Shown in pieces: positions 34,134-42,788 of a stretch of 64,000 nt of DNA; positions within the stretch are counted from its first letter, which is position 1, and every line of letters starts with the position of its first letter. Source of the DNA: an uncultured Oscillibacter sp. Lineage in GTDB: Bacteria; Bacillota; Clostridia; Oscillospirales; Oscillospiraceae. A program made the translations under genes and the position numbers. The DNA lies in the NCBI GenBank assembly GCA_910585245.1, contig CAJUCO010000010.1, positions 1 through 64,000 of the forward strand. Reading direction: 5' to 3'. Below the pieces are notes generated by a model, which was given only the letters and a program-made list of their open reading frames with translations, was not told the origin of the DNA and did not search any database.

Positions 34134-34771
34134 TGCGGCGGATTTGGAGCCTGCATAATTCGTTTGCCAGAGTGAGCAAGAGGCTTGACGGTGTCCGGCT
34201 GCTCCTGTCGCTTTGCTTCCAAGAGGGTCCCTTCCGGCGGCCCTGGGGAATCGTGTTTCCTAAGATTGGGAATCTCTCTCTTTCCGCTGCCAAGACGCCG
34301 CCGCTGTCCGCGAGATGGCCTCCGTTTTAGGAAAAATCTTTAGAGCCGCCGAGATGAGATACACTTGAGGGCCACCTGTAAATCTACAAGCAATGAACGA
34401 TTCCTCCAAAGAGGCTTTCGTCATGAAGGCAACGCATACCAATTCCGCCACCTAGTGCTAACAATCCATAAAGACAGCGGGCTGGATAGAATACATCCGG
34501 ACAAACTCTCTAAGCGCAAAGACCCATCCAATATAAGCAGGCCCTCTCTGGCGCACATCACAAAACCATGCGGGCGGTTTTATACAAACCATATAAAACG
34601 AGCATGAAAAGCCAGACAAGTTTCTACAGCTAAGCCAATAACCAGACAACTTTATTTGCTTTCTTTAGAAAGCTGTTGAATCAAAAAAGACTTTGTGTTA
34701 CATTTTCATTATACAGATGTTGGAAAATAACCCGGACCACGTCTGATACATAACGGAAAAGGAGCAAGATT
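34134..34771. other. AT-richer 640-bp spacer before the sulfatase locus
   Basis: Base composition shifts to AT-rich here. A 65-codon frame starts at the stop of the upstream gene (TAATG, 34133) but has no family resemblance or good ribosome spacing. No other gene is supportable. A candidate promoter lies at 34676-34704. The composition change marks the left edge of the tctC-to-tauE island. Confidence 0.5.
34676..34704 (+). promoter_or_regulatory. Candidate promoter of the TctC-sulfatase operon
   Basis: TTGAAT (34676-34681), a 17-base spacer and TACATT (34699-34704), about 65 bases before the tctC ATG. The match is moderate; a TATACA box at 34710 has no good partner. Confidence 0.5.
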
Positions 34772-35734
34772 ATGAAAAGAAGAATCCTTAGCATCGCATT
34801 GCTTGCCGCCATGTGCGCAGCTCTGCTGGCTGGCTGCGGCCAGAAGTCCGCAACATGGAAGGTTACCTGTCCCTGGGCCCCCTCCGGCGTGGCCGCCATG
34901 GTAAGCCAGCAGGCGGCGACCAAATCCACCAGCTACTCCGACTCCATCACCCTGGTGGCCGAAGCCATCAAGGGAGACGCCGCCACCGTGAACACCTGGG
35001 TGGCCGACACCAAGGCCAACGACACCCAGCTGGTCTTCGTGGGCGAGGGCCTGCTGTCCATCACCTCCATTCTGGACCCGGCCAAAATGCAGTTTGGTTA
35101 TGAGGACTTTGTATTTGTGGAGAACCTGTATTCCTCCATCTTCGTTCTCTCCGCCGACGCCAAGCTGAATATTAACAATGTGGCAGATCTGGAAGCCTAT
35201 GTCCAGCAGGGAGCGGAAATCAGTGTGGCCGTCAACGGCGCTACCGGCTCCGAGGCGTTCCTGGCTGCGTCCTTGTTCGGCGCCATGGGCGCGGGAGATA
35301 AGCTGAAGCTGACGCCCTATCAGTCCGCCGCTGAGGCCGCTCAGGCCGTGGCCCGGGGCGAGACTCAGTTCGCCGTCTCCCACCAGTCTCAGATTCTGGA
35401 GACCTACCAGCAAAAGGGCGTAACTGTTGTCTGCGCCTTTGATGAGGGCAACATTGAAAACGGCCCCTTTGCCGGTGTTGAAGGCGTGGGCCAGCACGGC
35501 TACCCCTATTTCCGCAACCGCTGCTTTGTCATGGCACGGGCCGGCACCGATGAGAAGAAGGTCGCCGAGCTGAAAGAGCTGTACGGCAAGATTCTGGCGG
35601 ACGCGGAGGTCGTGGAGTGGCTTCAGGACACCATGCTGCTGGAAGTGGACACCATGTCTGTGGCGGACGTGGAGGCCCATGTGGAAAACGTGAAGAGCAT
35701 CGTCAACGAGTATAAGGACATCGTCGCGGGCTGA
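34772..35734 (+). CDS. tctC: Tripartite tricarboxylate transporter (TTT) substrate-binding lipoprotein, TctC family
   Basis: A 320-residue extracytoplasmic binding protein with signal peptide residues 1-21 and lipobox LAGC (C22). The mature part has TctC/Bug features: WKVTCPWAPSGVAAMV near the start, SVAVNGATGSEAFLAASLFG and the domain-2 segment FAVSHQSQILETYQQKGV. TctC proteins bind small carboxylates or other organic anions and hand them to the TctAB channel. It opens the operon that also encodes TctB, TctA, a sulfatase and its maturase, so a sulfated organic anion is a good candidate ligand. A hairpin after it should keep it in excess. Ligand identity is inference. Confidence 0.9.
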   Translation: MKRRILSIALLAAMCAALLAGCGQKSATWKVTCPWAPSGVAAMVSQQAATKSTSYSDSITLVAEAIKGDAATVNTWVADTKANDTQLVFVGEGLLSITSILDPAKMQFGYEDFVFVENLYSSIFVLSADAKLNINNVADLEAYVQQGAEISVAVNGATGSEAFLAASLFGAMGAGDKLKLTPYQSAAEAAQAVARGETQFAVSHQSQILETYQQKGVTVVCAFDEGNIENGPFAGVEGVGQHGYPYFRNRCFVMARAGTDEKKVAELKELYGKILADAEVVEWLQDTMLLEVDTMSVADVEAHVENVKSIVNEYKDIVAG

Positions 35735-35750
35735 CCGCAAGCATTCATAC

Positions 35751-35797
35751 AGGGGAATGGGATAGGGCAGAAGTCCCACCCATTCCCCTCTTTATTT
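35751..35797 (+). terminator. Attenuating hairpin between tctC and tctB
   Basis: AGGGGAATGGG (35751-35761) pairs with CCCATTCCCCT (35779-35789), followed by CTTTATTT. Its position inside the operon suggests partial termination after the binding-protein gene. Confidence 0.75.
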
Positions 35798-35822
35798 CCT
35801 AAATTCTGAAAGGAGGACTCCT

Positions 35823-36338
35823 ATGAAACAATGGGTAGAGCAGTTCAACGGCCGCATGGACGCCTGGGGCCGGAAGCTGCACGAAAAAGAAATCCGCATC
35901 CCCATTGATCTGGTTACTGGTTTCGTGTTTGCGCTCTTTGCCCTGATAATTCTGCTGGTTATGCCGGACCAGGTGGCGGTTTCTGAAAAGGATGTGGTCA
36001 ACGGCCGGGCGTTTCCCACTCTGCTGATGACGGTCATGCTTTTGTGCTGCGCCATGCTGATTGGCAAGGAACTCTATAAGCTGGCCACAAAGCAGCCCTT
36101 GAATTGGAAGGTCATCAACCTTCAGGTGGAGGCCAAGGCGCTGGCAATCCTGGGTATTCTGCTGGGCACCTATTTTCTCAGCAAGTGGACCGGCCTGTTT
36201 GTGGTAGGCGCGATTTTTTGCAGCCTGGGCTTCCTGCTCTATTTCCGGTGCCGTAAGAAATCCTACTACGTCATTACCCTGGTCATTGCGGTAGCCATCT
36301 GGGCGGCCTTCCGCTTTGCCCTGGGCGTGAACTTTTAA
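35823..36338 (+). CDS. tctB: TTT transporter small membrane subunit, TctB family
   Basis: A 171-residue membrane protein with a hydrophilic N-terminus (~25 residues) and four predicted helices (about 28-48, 64-84, 100-130, 135-168), the usual TctB topology. TctB accompanies the large TctA subunit in sodium-driven TTT carriers. AGGAGG precedes the ATG and the next gene starts 11 bases after its stop. Identity rests on topology, length and position between tctC and tctA, since TctB sequences are poorly conserved. Confidence 0.88.
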   Translation: MKQWVEQFNGRMDAWGRKLHEKEIRIPIDLVTGFVFALFALIILLVMPDQVAVSEKDVVNGRAFPTLLMTVMLLCCAMLIGKELYKLATKQPLNWKVINLQVEAKALAILGILLGTYFLSKWTGLFVVGAIFCSLGFLLYFRCRKKSYYVITLVIAVAIWAAFRFALGVNF

Positions 36339-36349
36339 GGAGGGGGATT

Positions 36350-37846
36350 ATGTTACAATACATTGCCCCGGCCACCGGGTTGTTGTTTACGCTGGAAAAC
36401 ATCCTGTGGATTAACATCGGCGTGTTTATCGGCTCGGTTTTCGCGGCTATCCCTGGGCTAAGCGTCATCCTGTGCGTGATTTTGTTCCTGCCGGTCACCT
36501 ATTCCATGACCGCCATTCCCGGCATGATGTTCCTGCTCGGTATTTACTGCGCCGGGGGCTATGGCGGCAGCGTCTCCGCTATCCTCATCAACACCCCCGG
36601 CACCCCTCACGCGGCGGCCACCATGCTGGACGGGCACCCCCTGTCGGAGCAGGGCCGGACCAAGGCCGCGCTGAAAATCGCCCTGTACGCCTCCACCTTC
36701 GGCGGAATCTTCTCCGCCTTGATGCTGCTGTTTTTGGGGCCCCAGGTGGCTCGGGTGGCCGCCCAGCTGGGCACCGCGGAGTACTTCATGGTCTGCGTCT
36801 TTGGACTGACCATCATTGCCGGTGTGTCGGGCAAGAGCATGATCAAGGGGCTGATTTCCGCCTGTCTGGGACTGCTCATCTCCTGCGTGGGCTCCGACCC
36901 CATGACCAGCTATGACCGCTTCACCTTCGGCGTTTCCCGGCTGTACTTAGGCCTGGACCTGGCGGTTTGCCTCATCGGCCTCTTCGCTTTGGTGGAGATC
37001 ATGTCCAAGGCGGAGAAACGGCTGGACCGCCTGAATCTGGACACCACCCAAATCAAAGATGACGGCATCATCACCAAGGCGGAATACAAGCGCATGGCCC
37101 GTCCGGTGCTGCTGTCCTCCATCATCGGCGTAATGGTGGGCATCATCCCCGGCACCGGGGCTTCGGAGGCCTCCTGGTTCAGCTACAACACCGCCAAAAA
37201 TATGTCCAAGCACCCGGAGGAGTTCGGGCACGGCTCCGTAGAAGGGATTGCCGCCGCCGAGTCGGCCAACAACGCCGTTACCGGCGCGACTTTGATTCCT
37301 CTGCTCACCTTGGGAATTCCCGGAGACGGCACCGTGGCGATTATGCTTTCCGCCCTGATGATCAACGGCCTGAATCCCGGGCTCAGCCTCTTTACCACCC
37401 AAGGGGACATCATGTATGCCATCATGTTGGGGTTGATCCTGGTGAATGTCTTTATGCTTCTCCAGGGGAAATTCCTCACCACCCTCTTTGCCAAGGTGGT
37501 GTCCATTCCCCAGGAAATCCTCACCCCCATCATCGTCATCTTCTGCTTTGCGGGGGCCTATTCCGTAAATGAGAATTTCTTTGATGTGGGCGTGGCCCTG
37601 GTGTTTGGTATGCTGGCCTGGGTTCTGCGAAAGCTGGAGCTTCCCCCGGTGCCCATCCTCCTGGGGTTGGTGCTGGGCAGCATGACGGAGACAAATTTCC
37701 GCAGGGCCCTTCTGATCTCCGACGGAAATCCCAAGATCTTTTTCAGCAGCGTGTACTGCATCATTTTCCTGGTCCTCATCCTGCTGGCGGTGGGCACCAT
37801 CGTCCGGGGCAAGATGAAGGAACGAAACGCCCAGAAGGAGGACTGA
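36350..37846 (+). CDS. tctA: TTT transporter large membrane subunit, TctA family
   Basis: A 498-residue carrier with about 11-12 helices. The family signature lies at residues 81-95 (NTPGTPHAAATMLDG), with a repeat-related second segment GIIPGTGASEASWFSYN near 262-278 and TLIPLLTLGIPGDGT near 313. These duplicated loops form the ion and substrate sites of TctA. It works with TctB and the TctC lipoprotein. Only two bases separate its stop from the sulfatase ATG, tying transport to desulfation. Confidence 0.93.
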   Translation: MLQYIAPATGLLFTLENILWINIGVFIGSVFAAIPGLSVILCVILFLPVTYSMTAIPGMMFLLGIYCAGGYGGSVSAILINTPGTPHAAATMLDGHPLSEQGRTKAALKIALYASTFGGIFSALMLLFLGPQVARVAAQLGTAEYFMVCVFGLTIIAGVSGKSMIKGLISACLGLLISCVGSDPMTSYDRFTFGVSRLYLGLDLAVCLIGLFALVEIMSKAEKRLDRLNLDTTQIKDDGIITKAEYKRMARPVLLSSIIGVMVGIIPGTGASEASWFSYNTAKNMSKHPEEFGHGSVEGIAAAESANNAVTGATLIPLLTLGIPGDGTVAIMLSALMINGLNPGLSLFTTQGDIMYAIMLGLILVNVFMLLQGKFLTTLFAKVVSIPQEILTPIIVIFCFAGAYSVNENFFDVGVALVFGMLAWVLRKLELPPVPILLGLVLGSMTETNFRRALLISDGNPKIFFSSVYCIIFLVLILLAVGTIVRGKMKERNAQKED

Positions 37847-37848
37847 CC

Positions 37849-39201
37849 ATGCCCAACAACATCATTTTTTACTTCACCGACCAGCAGCGCTGGGATACCT
37901 GCGGCTGCTTCGGCCAGCCCCTGGACATCACGCCCAATCTGGACGCCCTGGCCCGGGAGGGCGTGAAGTTTGACAACGCCTTTTCCCCCCAGCCGGTGTG
38001 CGGCCCCTGCCGGGCGCTGTTCCAGACCGGCAAGTACCCCACGGAGACCGGCTGCTTCCGCAACAACATCATGCTGCCCCCGGGAGTCAAGACCCTGGGT
38101 CAGTACATTGAGGAAGCGGGCTATGAGACCGCCTACATCGGCAAGTGGCACCTGGCCAGCGACGGGGAGCTGGAAAAGCCCCCCACCATCGACCACACGG
38201 TCACCGCCATCCCCCGGGAGCTGCGGGGAGGCTACACCGGCTTCTGGCGCGCCGCCGATGTGCTGGAGTTCACCTCCCACGGCTACGACGGCTTCGTCTT
38301 TGACGAAAACGGCCGGCAAGTTGACTTCAAGGGTTACCGGGCGGACTGTATCAACGACATGGCCCTGGAATTCTTTGATACCTATACGGGGGAGAAGCCC
38401 TTTTTCATGACCATCTCCCAGATCGAGCCCCACCACCAGAATGACCGCAAGCACTACGAGGGGCCGGAGGGCTCCAAGGAGCGGTTCCGGAATTTCATCC
38501 TGCCTGAGGACTTGAAAGCCCTGGGGGGCAACGCCGCCGAAGAGTATCCGGACTACCTGGGACAGTGCGCCAGCCTGGACGAGAACCTGGGGCGGCTGGT
38601 GGCAAAGCTGAAGGAAAAAGGGCTGTATGAAAATACGGTGATCATCTTCGCCTCGGACCACGGCTCCCATTTCCTCACCCGGAACCGGGACGAGCATCTC
38701 AACGGCTACGACGACTATAAGCGCTCCTGCCACGACGCCTGTCTCCACGTGCCTCTGGTCATCTCCGGCGGGCCCTACCGAGGCGGCCGGACGGTGGAGG
38801 AGCTGGTGAGCACCGCCAGCCTGCCAAAAACCATTCTGGCCCTGGCCGGTGTGGACGTGGGGGAGGCCATGATCGGGGAAAACCTCCTTGACGTTGTGGA
38901 AAAAAAGGCGGATAATAGGCCCAATGAGATTTTCGCGCAGATTTCTGAGAGCCGGGTGGGCCGGTGCATCCGCACGGCGCGCTATACCTATTCCGTCTAT
39001 GCCCCCGGTGTCAACGGCGGCGCGGCGGCGGCCTCGGACCGCTATGCGGATGATTTCCTCTACGACATGGAACGAGACCCCCACCAGCTGAACAATGTGG
39101 TGGCGGACCCCGCCTACGCCCAGGTAAAAGCGGAGCTGCGAGCGCGTCTGCTGGACTGGATTTGGCAGGCGGAAGGGACTCGTCCCGTCATTACGGACTG
39201 A
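37849..39201 (+). CDS. Cytosolic sulfatase (type I, formylglycine-dependent)
   Basis: A 450-residue alkaline-phosphatase-superfamily sulfatase. The N-terminal metal site is in FYFTDQQRWDT, the activation motif is C51-G-P-C54-R55 in VCGPCRALFQTG, where C51 would become formylglycine, and the C-terminal metal site is in IFASDHGSH. The CxPCR form differs from the textbook CxPSR. There is no signal peptide, so it acts inside the cell on an imported sulfate ester. Only two bases separate it from tctA, and a dedicated maturase is encoded downstream. A phosphonate monoesterase-like activity is an alternative within the family. Substrate unknown. Confidence 0.92.
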   Translation: MPNNIIFYFTDQQRWDTCGCFGQPLDITPNLDALAREGVKFDNAFSPQPVCGPCRALFQTGKYPTETGCFRNNIMLPPGVKTLGQYIEEAGYETAYIGKWHLASDGELEKPPTIDHTVTAIPRELRGGYTGFWRAADVLEFTSHGYDGFVFDENGRQVDFKGYRADCINDMALEFFDTYTGEKPFFMTISQIEPHHQNDRKHYEGPEGSKERFRNFILPEDLKALGGNAAEEYPDYLGQCASLDENLGRLVAKLKEKGLYENTVIIFASDHGSHFLTRNRDEHLNGYDDYKRSCHDACLHVPLVISGGPYRGGRTVEELVSTASLPKTILALAGVDVGEAMIGENLLDVVEKKADNRPNEIFAQISESRVGRCIRTARYTYSVYAPGVNGGAAAASDRYADDFLYDMERDPHQLNNVVADPAYAQVKAELRARLLDWIWQAEGTRPVITD

Positions 39202-39232
39202 GGAAGGGCTGCGCGATTTCCGGGAGGGCGGC

Positions 39233-40339
39233 ATGAAAGAGCTGGACGGAAAGTCGGAGATGGTCTACCGCTGGGTGCGGGCCTATATTGAGGAAAACAA
39301 GTTTTCCAGCAATACGAAAATTCCATCGGAAACGGTTCTGACCCGGAAACTCTCCGTCAGCCGGGAAACCGCGCGCCGGGCCCTGGGCCGGCTGGTGGAG
39401 GAGGGGCTTCTTCTCCGGGTGAAGGGAAGCGGAACCTACATCAACAAGGAGGCGGCCCTGTCTTGGGAACTGGGGGGCAGCGAGGGAAGGACCAAAATCG
39501 GACTGATTCTCCAGGGCCAGGACGGGAACGCCAACTCCAGTTTGATGGGCGGCATCCGAAGCATCCTGCCTCCGGACCAGGTGGATTTGCGCACCTTCCT
39601 CACCGACAACAAGTTTGCCAACGAGCGCCGCTGCCTCCAGGCCGTGGTCAACCAGGGTTTTCAGGGGTTCATTGTAGACGGGGTGAAGGCCAGTCTGCTG
39701 AACCCCAACCTGGACTACTATCAGAAAATCTATCAAAAGCGGATTCCCGTCATTTTCTACAACAACTACTATAAGAACTTGAAATGTCCCCGGGTGGTGG
39801 TCAACGACCTGCGCTGTGCCGAGGAGCTGATCAGTTTGCTGATCCGGCAGGGTCACCGGCACATTGCCGGGATTTTCCTCTCCGACAATTACCAGAGCAT
39901 TGAGAAGTTCCAGGGGATGGCGGCCACCCTCCAGAAAAACGGGGTGGACTATCAGGACGATTACGTCAAATGGTGCACTTCCAGCGAGGCGTACGACGCC
40001 CGCTCCATCGGCCGGTTTTTAAAGCGCCTGCCCCGTTATACGGCGGTGGTTTGCTGCAACTACATGATCTTCCGGCTGACCCGGCAGGTGCTGGAGCAGC
40101 AGGGAAAACGGGTTCCGGAGGACTGCTCTTTGGTGTGCTTCGACTATTCCAGCGACGACTGGGAGGCGGAGGGGGTCACCTGCTCGATTCATCAGGGCTA
40201 TCGCATTGGGCAGGAGGTGGCCGCCCGGTTGATGCGCATGATTCGAAACCGGGATTGCGACGACAAGGGCTATACCTATGTTTTGCCGCCGGAGATTTAC
40301 CTGGGAAGGACCATGGGGCCCGCAAGAGAACTGCGGTAA
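39233..40339 (+). CDS. GntR/LacI hybrid transcriptional regulator (AraR-like)
   Basis: A 368-residue regulator with a GntR-type winged helix (about residues 8-75; TKIPSETVLTRKLSVSRETA then GSGTYINK) fused to a LacI/periplasmic-binding-type effector domain (about 88-360; LISLLIRQGHRHIAGIF, VVCCNYMIFRLTRQVLEQQG). In AraR-like proteins a sugar releases the repressor from DNA. Encoded within the TctABC-sulfatase-maturase operon, it most likely senses the desulfated product or the imported sulfate ester and controls the operon promoter. The effector is not known. It starts 31 bases after the sulfatase stop. Confidence 0.92.
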   Translation: MKELDGKSEMVYRWVRAYIEENKFSSNTKIPSETVLTRKLSVSRETARRALGRLVEEGLLLRVKGSGTYINKEAALSWELGGSEGRTKIGLILQGQDGNANSSLMGGIRSILPPDQVDLRTFLTDNKFANERRCLQAVVNQGFQGFIVDGVKASLLNPNLDYYQKIYQKRIPVIFYNNYYKNLKCPRVVVNDLRCAEELISLLIRQGHRHIAGIFLSDNYQSIEKFQGMAATLQKNGVDYQDDYVKWCTSSEAYDARSIGRFLKRLPRYTAVVCCNYMIFRLTRQVLEQQGKRVPEDCSLVCFDYSSDDWEAEGVTCSIHQGYRIGQEVAARLMRMIRNRDCDDKGYTYVLPPEIYLGRTMGPARELR

Positions 40340-40374
40340 ACCGCGCCGCTTTGGAGGGAAAGGAGAAAGGCCCC

Positions 40375-41499
40375 ATGCCGCCTTTGAGTATTATGCTAAA
40401 GCCCGCTTCCAGCGGCTGCAACCTGCGCTGCACGTATTGCTTTTATGCCGACGAGGCAAAGGCCCGCACGGTGCCCAACTATGGCCGGATGCCGGAAACG
40501 GTGAGCCACACCCTGATTGAAAAGGCGGCGGAGGCGGCGGAGGGTTCGGTCACATTCCTGTTCCAGGGAGGAGAACCCACCTTGGCGGGCCTGGATTTCT
40601 TCCGGGATTTTGTGGCCCATGTAAAAAAGACGGTCTCTTCTAAATTGGCGGTTCACTACGCCGTCCAGACCAATGGAACGCTGCTGGACCAGGAGTGGTG
40701 CCGCTTTTTCAAAGAACACCGCTTTTTAGTGGGCCTGTCCCTGGACGGCAGCCGGGAGTGCCACGACCGTTTCCGTTTGGACGGAGCGGGCAAAGGAACC
40801 TATGACCGGGTGCGGCAGGCGGCCCGCCAGCTGGAGCGGGCGGGTGTGGAGTACAATGTTTTGACGGTGGTAACCGGCTATCTGGCCCGGCACATCCAAA
40901 GCGTCTTTTCCAGCCTGTGCAGGCAGGGCTTTCGCTTTCAGCAGTATATTCCCTGTCTGGACCCCTTGGAGGAGGAACGGGGCGGCCGGGACTACTCGCT
41001 TTCCCCGGCCCGGTATGAGGCGTTTTTGAAAAAGCTGTTTGACCTGTGGTACCGGGAGTTGGAGCAGGGACGTTATTGGTCCGTTCGTTATTTTGACAAT
41101 CTGCTGTGGATGCTGGAAGGGCACGCTCCGGAGCAGTGCTCTATGCGAGGGTGCTGCGGCTTACAGTATCTGGTGGAGGCGGATGGCAGCGTCTACCCCT
41201 GTGATTTCTATGGGTTGGACGCCTACCGCCTTGGAAATATCCGGGAGGATGCCTGGGAGGACTTGGACCGGACCAGGGAAGCGCTGGGCTTTATCGAGGC
41301 CTCCCGGCGCGTACCGGAGAAATGCGGCCACTGCCGCTGGTATCCCCTGTGCCGGAACGGATGCCGGCGAGACCGGACCGCCGGGGGGGACCAATTGGGA
41401 CAAAACTATTATTGCGAGGCTTACGCCGGTTTCTTTTCCTATGCCCTTCCCAGGTTGGGCCAGGCGCGGATGCTGCTGCGCCGTATCCAGACCCTGTGA
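40375..41499 (+). CDS. Anaerobic sulfatase-maturating enzyme (radical SAM/SPASM)
   Basis: A 374-residue radical SAM enzyme that oxidises the active-site cysteine or serine of a sulfatase to formylglycine without oxygen. The radical SAM cluster is C15/C19/C22 (CNLRCTYC), with GGEPTLAGLDFF near residue 62. The C-terminal SPASM domain supplies the cysteines of two more clusters, including YPCDFYG and KCGHCRWYPLCRNGCRRD. LQYLVEADGSVYPCD is diagnostic of the anSME group. ATG 40375 has AAAGGAG nine bases upstream; the open frame extends far upstream but not as homologous protein. The sulfatase two genes earlier is the obvious client. Confidence 0.93.
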   Translation: MPPLSIMLKPASSGCNLRCTYCFYADEAKARTVPNYGRMPETVSHTLIEKAAEAAEGSVTFLFQGGEPTLAGLDFFRDFVAHVKKTVSSKLAVHYAVQTNGTLLDQEWCRFFKEHRFLVGLSLDGSRECHDRFRLDGAGKGTYDRVRQAARQLERAGVEYNVLTVVTGYLARHIQSVFSSLCRQGFRFQQYIPCLDPLEEERGGRDYSLSPARYEAFLKKLFDLWYRELEQGRYWSVRYFDNLLWMLEGHAPEQCSMRGCCGLQYLVEADGSVYPCDFYGLDAYRLGNIREDAWEDLDRTREALGFIEASRRVPEKCGHCRWYPLCRNGCRRDRTAGGDQLGQNYYCEAYAGFFSYALPRLGQARMLLRRIQTL

Positions 41500-41618
41500 A
41501 CAGCTGAGGCGGTTTGTCTTTGTGGAGCCGGACCCGCTCAGCGGGGCCAAGGGGGCGGGGGCCATGGCGATCTGCAAGGACCTGGAGACCTATATTGAGC
41601 TATGAGGAAACAACTGTC

Positions 41619-42404
41619 ATGCTGATCTTTTTTCTTGTGGCCCTGGCGGCCAGCGTCGCGGGGGCGATTTGCGGCATCGGCGGTGGCGTGATCATCAAGC
41701 CGGTGCTGGACCTGCTCCATTTGGAGACGGTAACCACCATCAGCTTTCTCTCCGGCTGCACGGTGCTGTCCATGAGCTGCTACTCGGTGGGGAAGTCCCT
41801 GCTGGGGAAGGAGCGGAGCGTCTCTTTGGACGTGGGGACGCCTCTGGCCCTGGGGGCGGCGGCGGGAGGCCTTGCGGGGAACCAGCTGTTTGCCGCCTTG
41901 CGGGAGCTGTCCGGTTCGCCGGATACGGTGGGGGCGGTTCAGGCGGCCTGTCTGGCCGTGGTGACGGCGGGCACGCTGCTGTATACCGTCAACAAGGCCC
42001 GCATTCCAACCCGCCGAGTTCAAAACTTTGCCGCCTGCGTGGTCATAGGGCTGGCGCTGGGGGCGATGTCCAGCTTTTTGGGCATTGGCGGCGGGCCCAT
42101 CAATCTGGTGGTGTTGTACTACTTTTTCAGCATGGATACCAAGACCGCCGCCGCCAACAGCCTGTATATCATCCTGTTCAGTCAGATATGCAATCTGCTT
42201 GCCACGCTTTTTACCGGGGCGGTTCCGCCGTTTCGCTGGCCTGTATTGGCGCTGATGGCGGCAGGGGGCATTGGCGGCGGAATCATCGGGCGGAAGCTGA
42301 ACCGCCGGATGGAGAACCAGTCGGTGGAGCGGCTGTTTATCGGGTTGATGGCGGTTATCATAAGTATCAGCGTGTTCAATACATGGAGGTATGCGGGCTG
42401 GTAG
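41619..42404 (+). CDS. TauE/SafE-family anion exporter
   Basis: A 261-residue membrane protein with about eight helices and the duplicated TauE signature: GAICGIGGGVIIKPVLDL near residue 16 and GAMSSFLGIGGGPINLVVLY near 150. The family exports sulfite, sulfoacetate or related sulfur anions. As last gene of the sulfatase operon it is well placed to remove the sulfate released inside the cell. ATG 41619 has GAGG upstream. The 119 bases before it contain an open frame ending at 41605 without a clear start. Family assignment is firm; sulfate export is inference. Confidence 0.88.
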   Translation: MLIFFLVALAASVAGAICGIGGGVIIKPVLDLLHLETVTTISFLSGCTVLSMSCYSVGKSLLGKERSVSLDVGTPLALGAAAGGLAGNQLFAALRELSGSPDTVGAVQAACLAVVTAGTLLYTVNKARIPTRRVQNFAACVVIGLALGAMSSFLGIGGGPINLVVLYYFFSMDTKTAAANSLYIILFSQICNLLATLFTGAVPPFRWPVLALMAAGGIGGGIIGRKLNRRMENQSVERLFIGLMAVIISISVFNTWRYAGW

Positions 42405-42520
42405 GGAAAAACAGATGTCCGCTATGCCCCTTGCCGGAAACGTCACGTTTTTAGCGGGGGGCCTTTGCGGATAGCGGATAATTTGGATATATTCAATCAT
42501 CAAAAATCGGAGACCATATT

Positions 42521-42548
42521 TTGAAAGTAAAATCCCTTAGAATATAAT
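42521..42548 (+). promoter_or_regulatory. Promoter of a candidate small RNA
   Basis: TTGAAA (42521-42526), a 16-base spacer and a perfect TATAAT (42543-42548), located 117 bases after the tauE stop and followed by no coding sequence on this strand. Confidence 0.65.
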
Positions 42549-42554
42549 GCTCAG

Positions 42555-42667
42555 CAACGGGGGAGAACTATTAATTTCAGAAAACCAATCTATCTATCAC
42601 GGTTAAGATAAAAAACACCACGACGCACACACTGTATACTGTGTTGCGCCGTGGTGCTCTTTTTTTG
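42555..42667 (+). ncRNA. Candidate small RNA (~113 nt) between tauE and the M24 peptidase gene
   Basis: A promoter and a strong terminator frame about 113 bases that hold no ATG- or GTG-started ORF with a ribosome site. The 3' half is the terminator hairpin (arms CACCACG 42616-42622 and CGTGGTG 42650-42656, extended inward by ACGCACACAC-type pairing) followed by seven T residues. The 5' half is unstructured and A-rich, as in trans-acting RNAs. The alternative is a tauE read-through terminator with a chance promoter-like sequence. Confidence 0.45.
42614..42667 (+). terminator. Terminator at the end of the sulfatase locus
   Basis: A long imperfect hairpin with terminal arms CACCACG and CGTGGTG, an inner palindromic CACTGTATACTGTG segment, and a TTTTTTT run. 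It would end both tauE read-through and the candidate small RNA. Confidence 0.85.
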
Positions 42668-42788
42668 ATGTACCGTTTGGGAAGACAGCTCCTCTTTCGA
42701 TCTGCCCGAGCTGTTCCAGCGCATCATCCAAAGGGTTAAGACTGTAAGACGCTTTTTCCGGTCCGGCAATCTAAATCATCTGCTGTCA

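Noticed and set aside
34133..34330. 65-codon frame starting at the DUF6320-like stop (TAATG)
   Set aside because: Ribosome-site spacing is poor and the sequence resembles no family; coupling by overlap alone is not enough.
37558..39234. 558-codon open frame opposite tctA and the sulfatase
   Set aside because: It spans two clearly conserved genes and the gap between them on the other strand; a GC-skewed antisense shadow.
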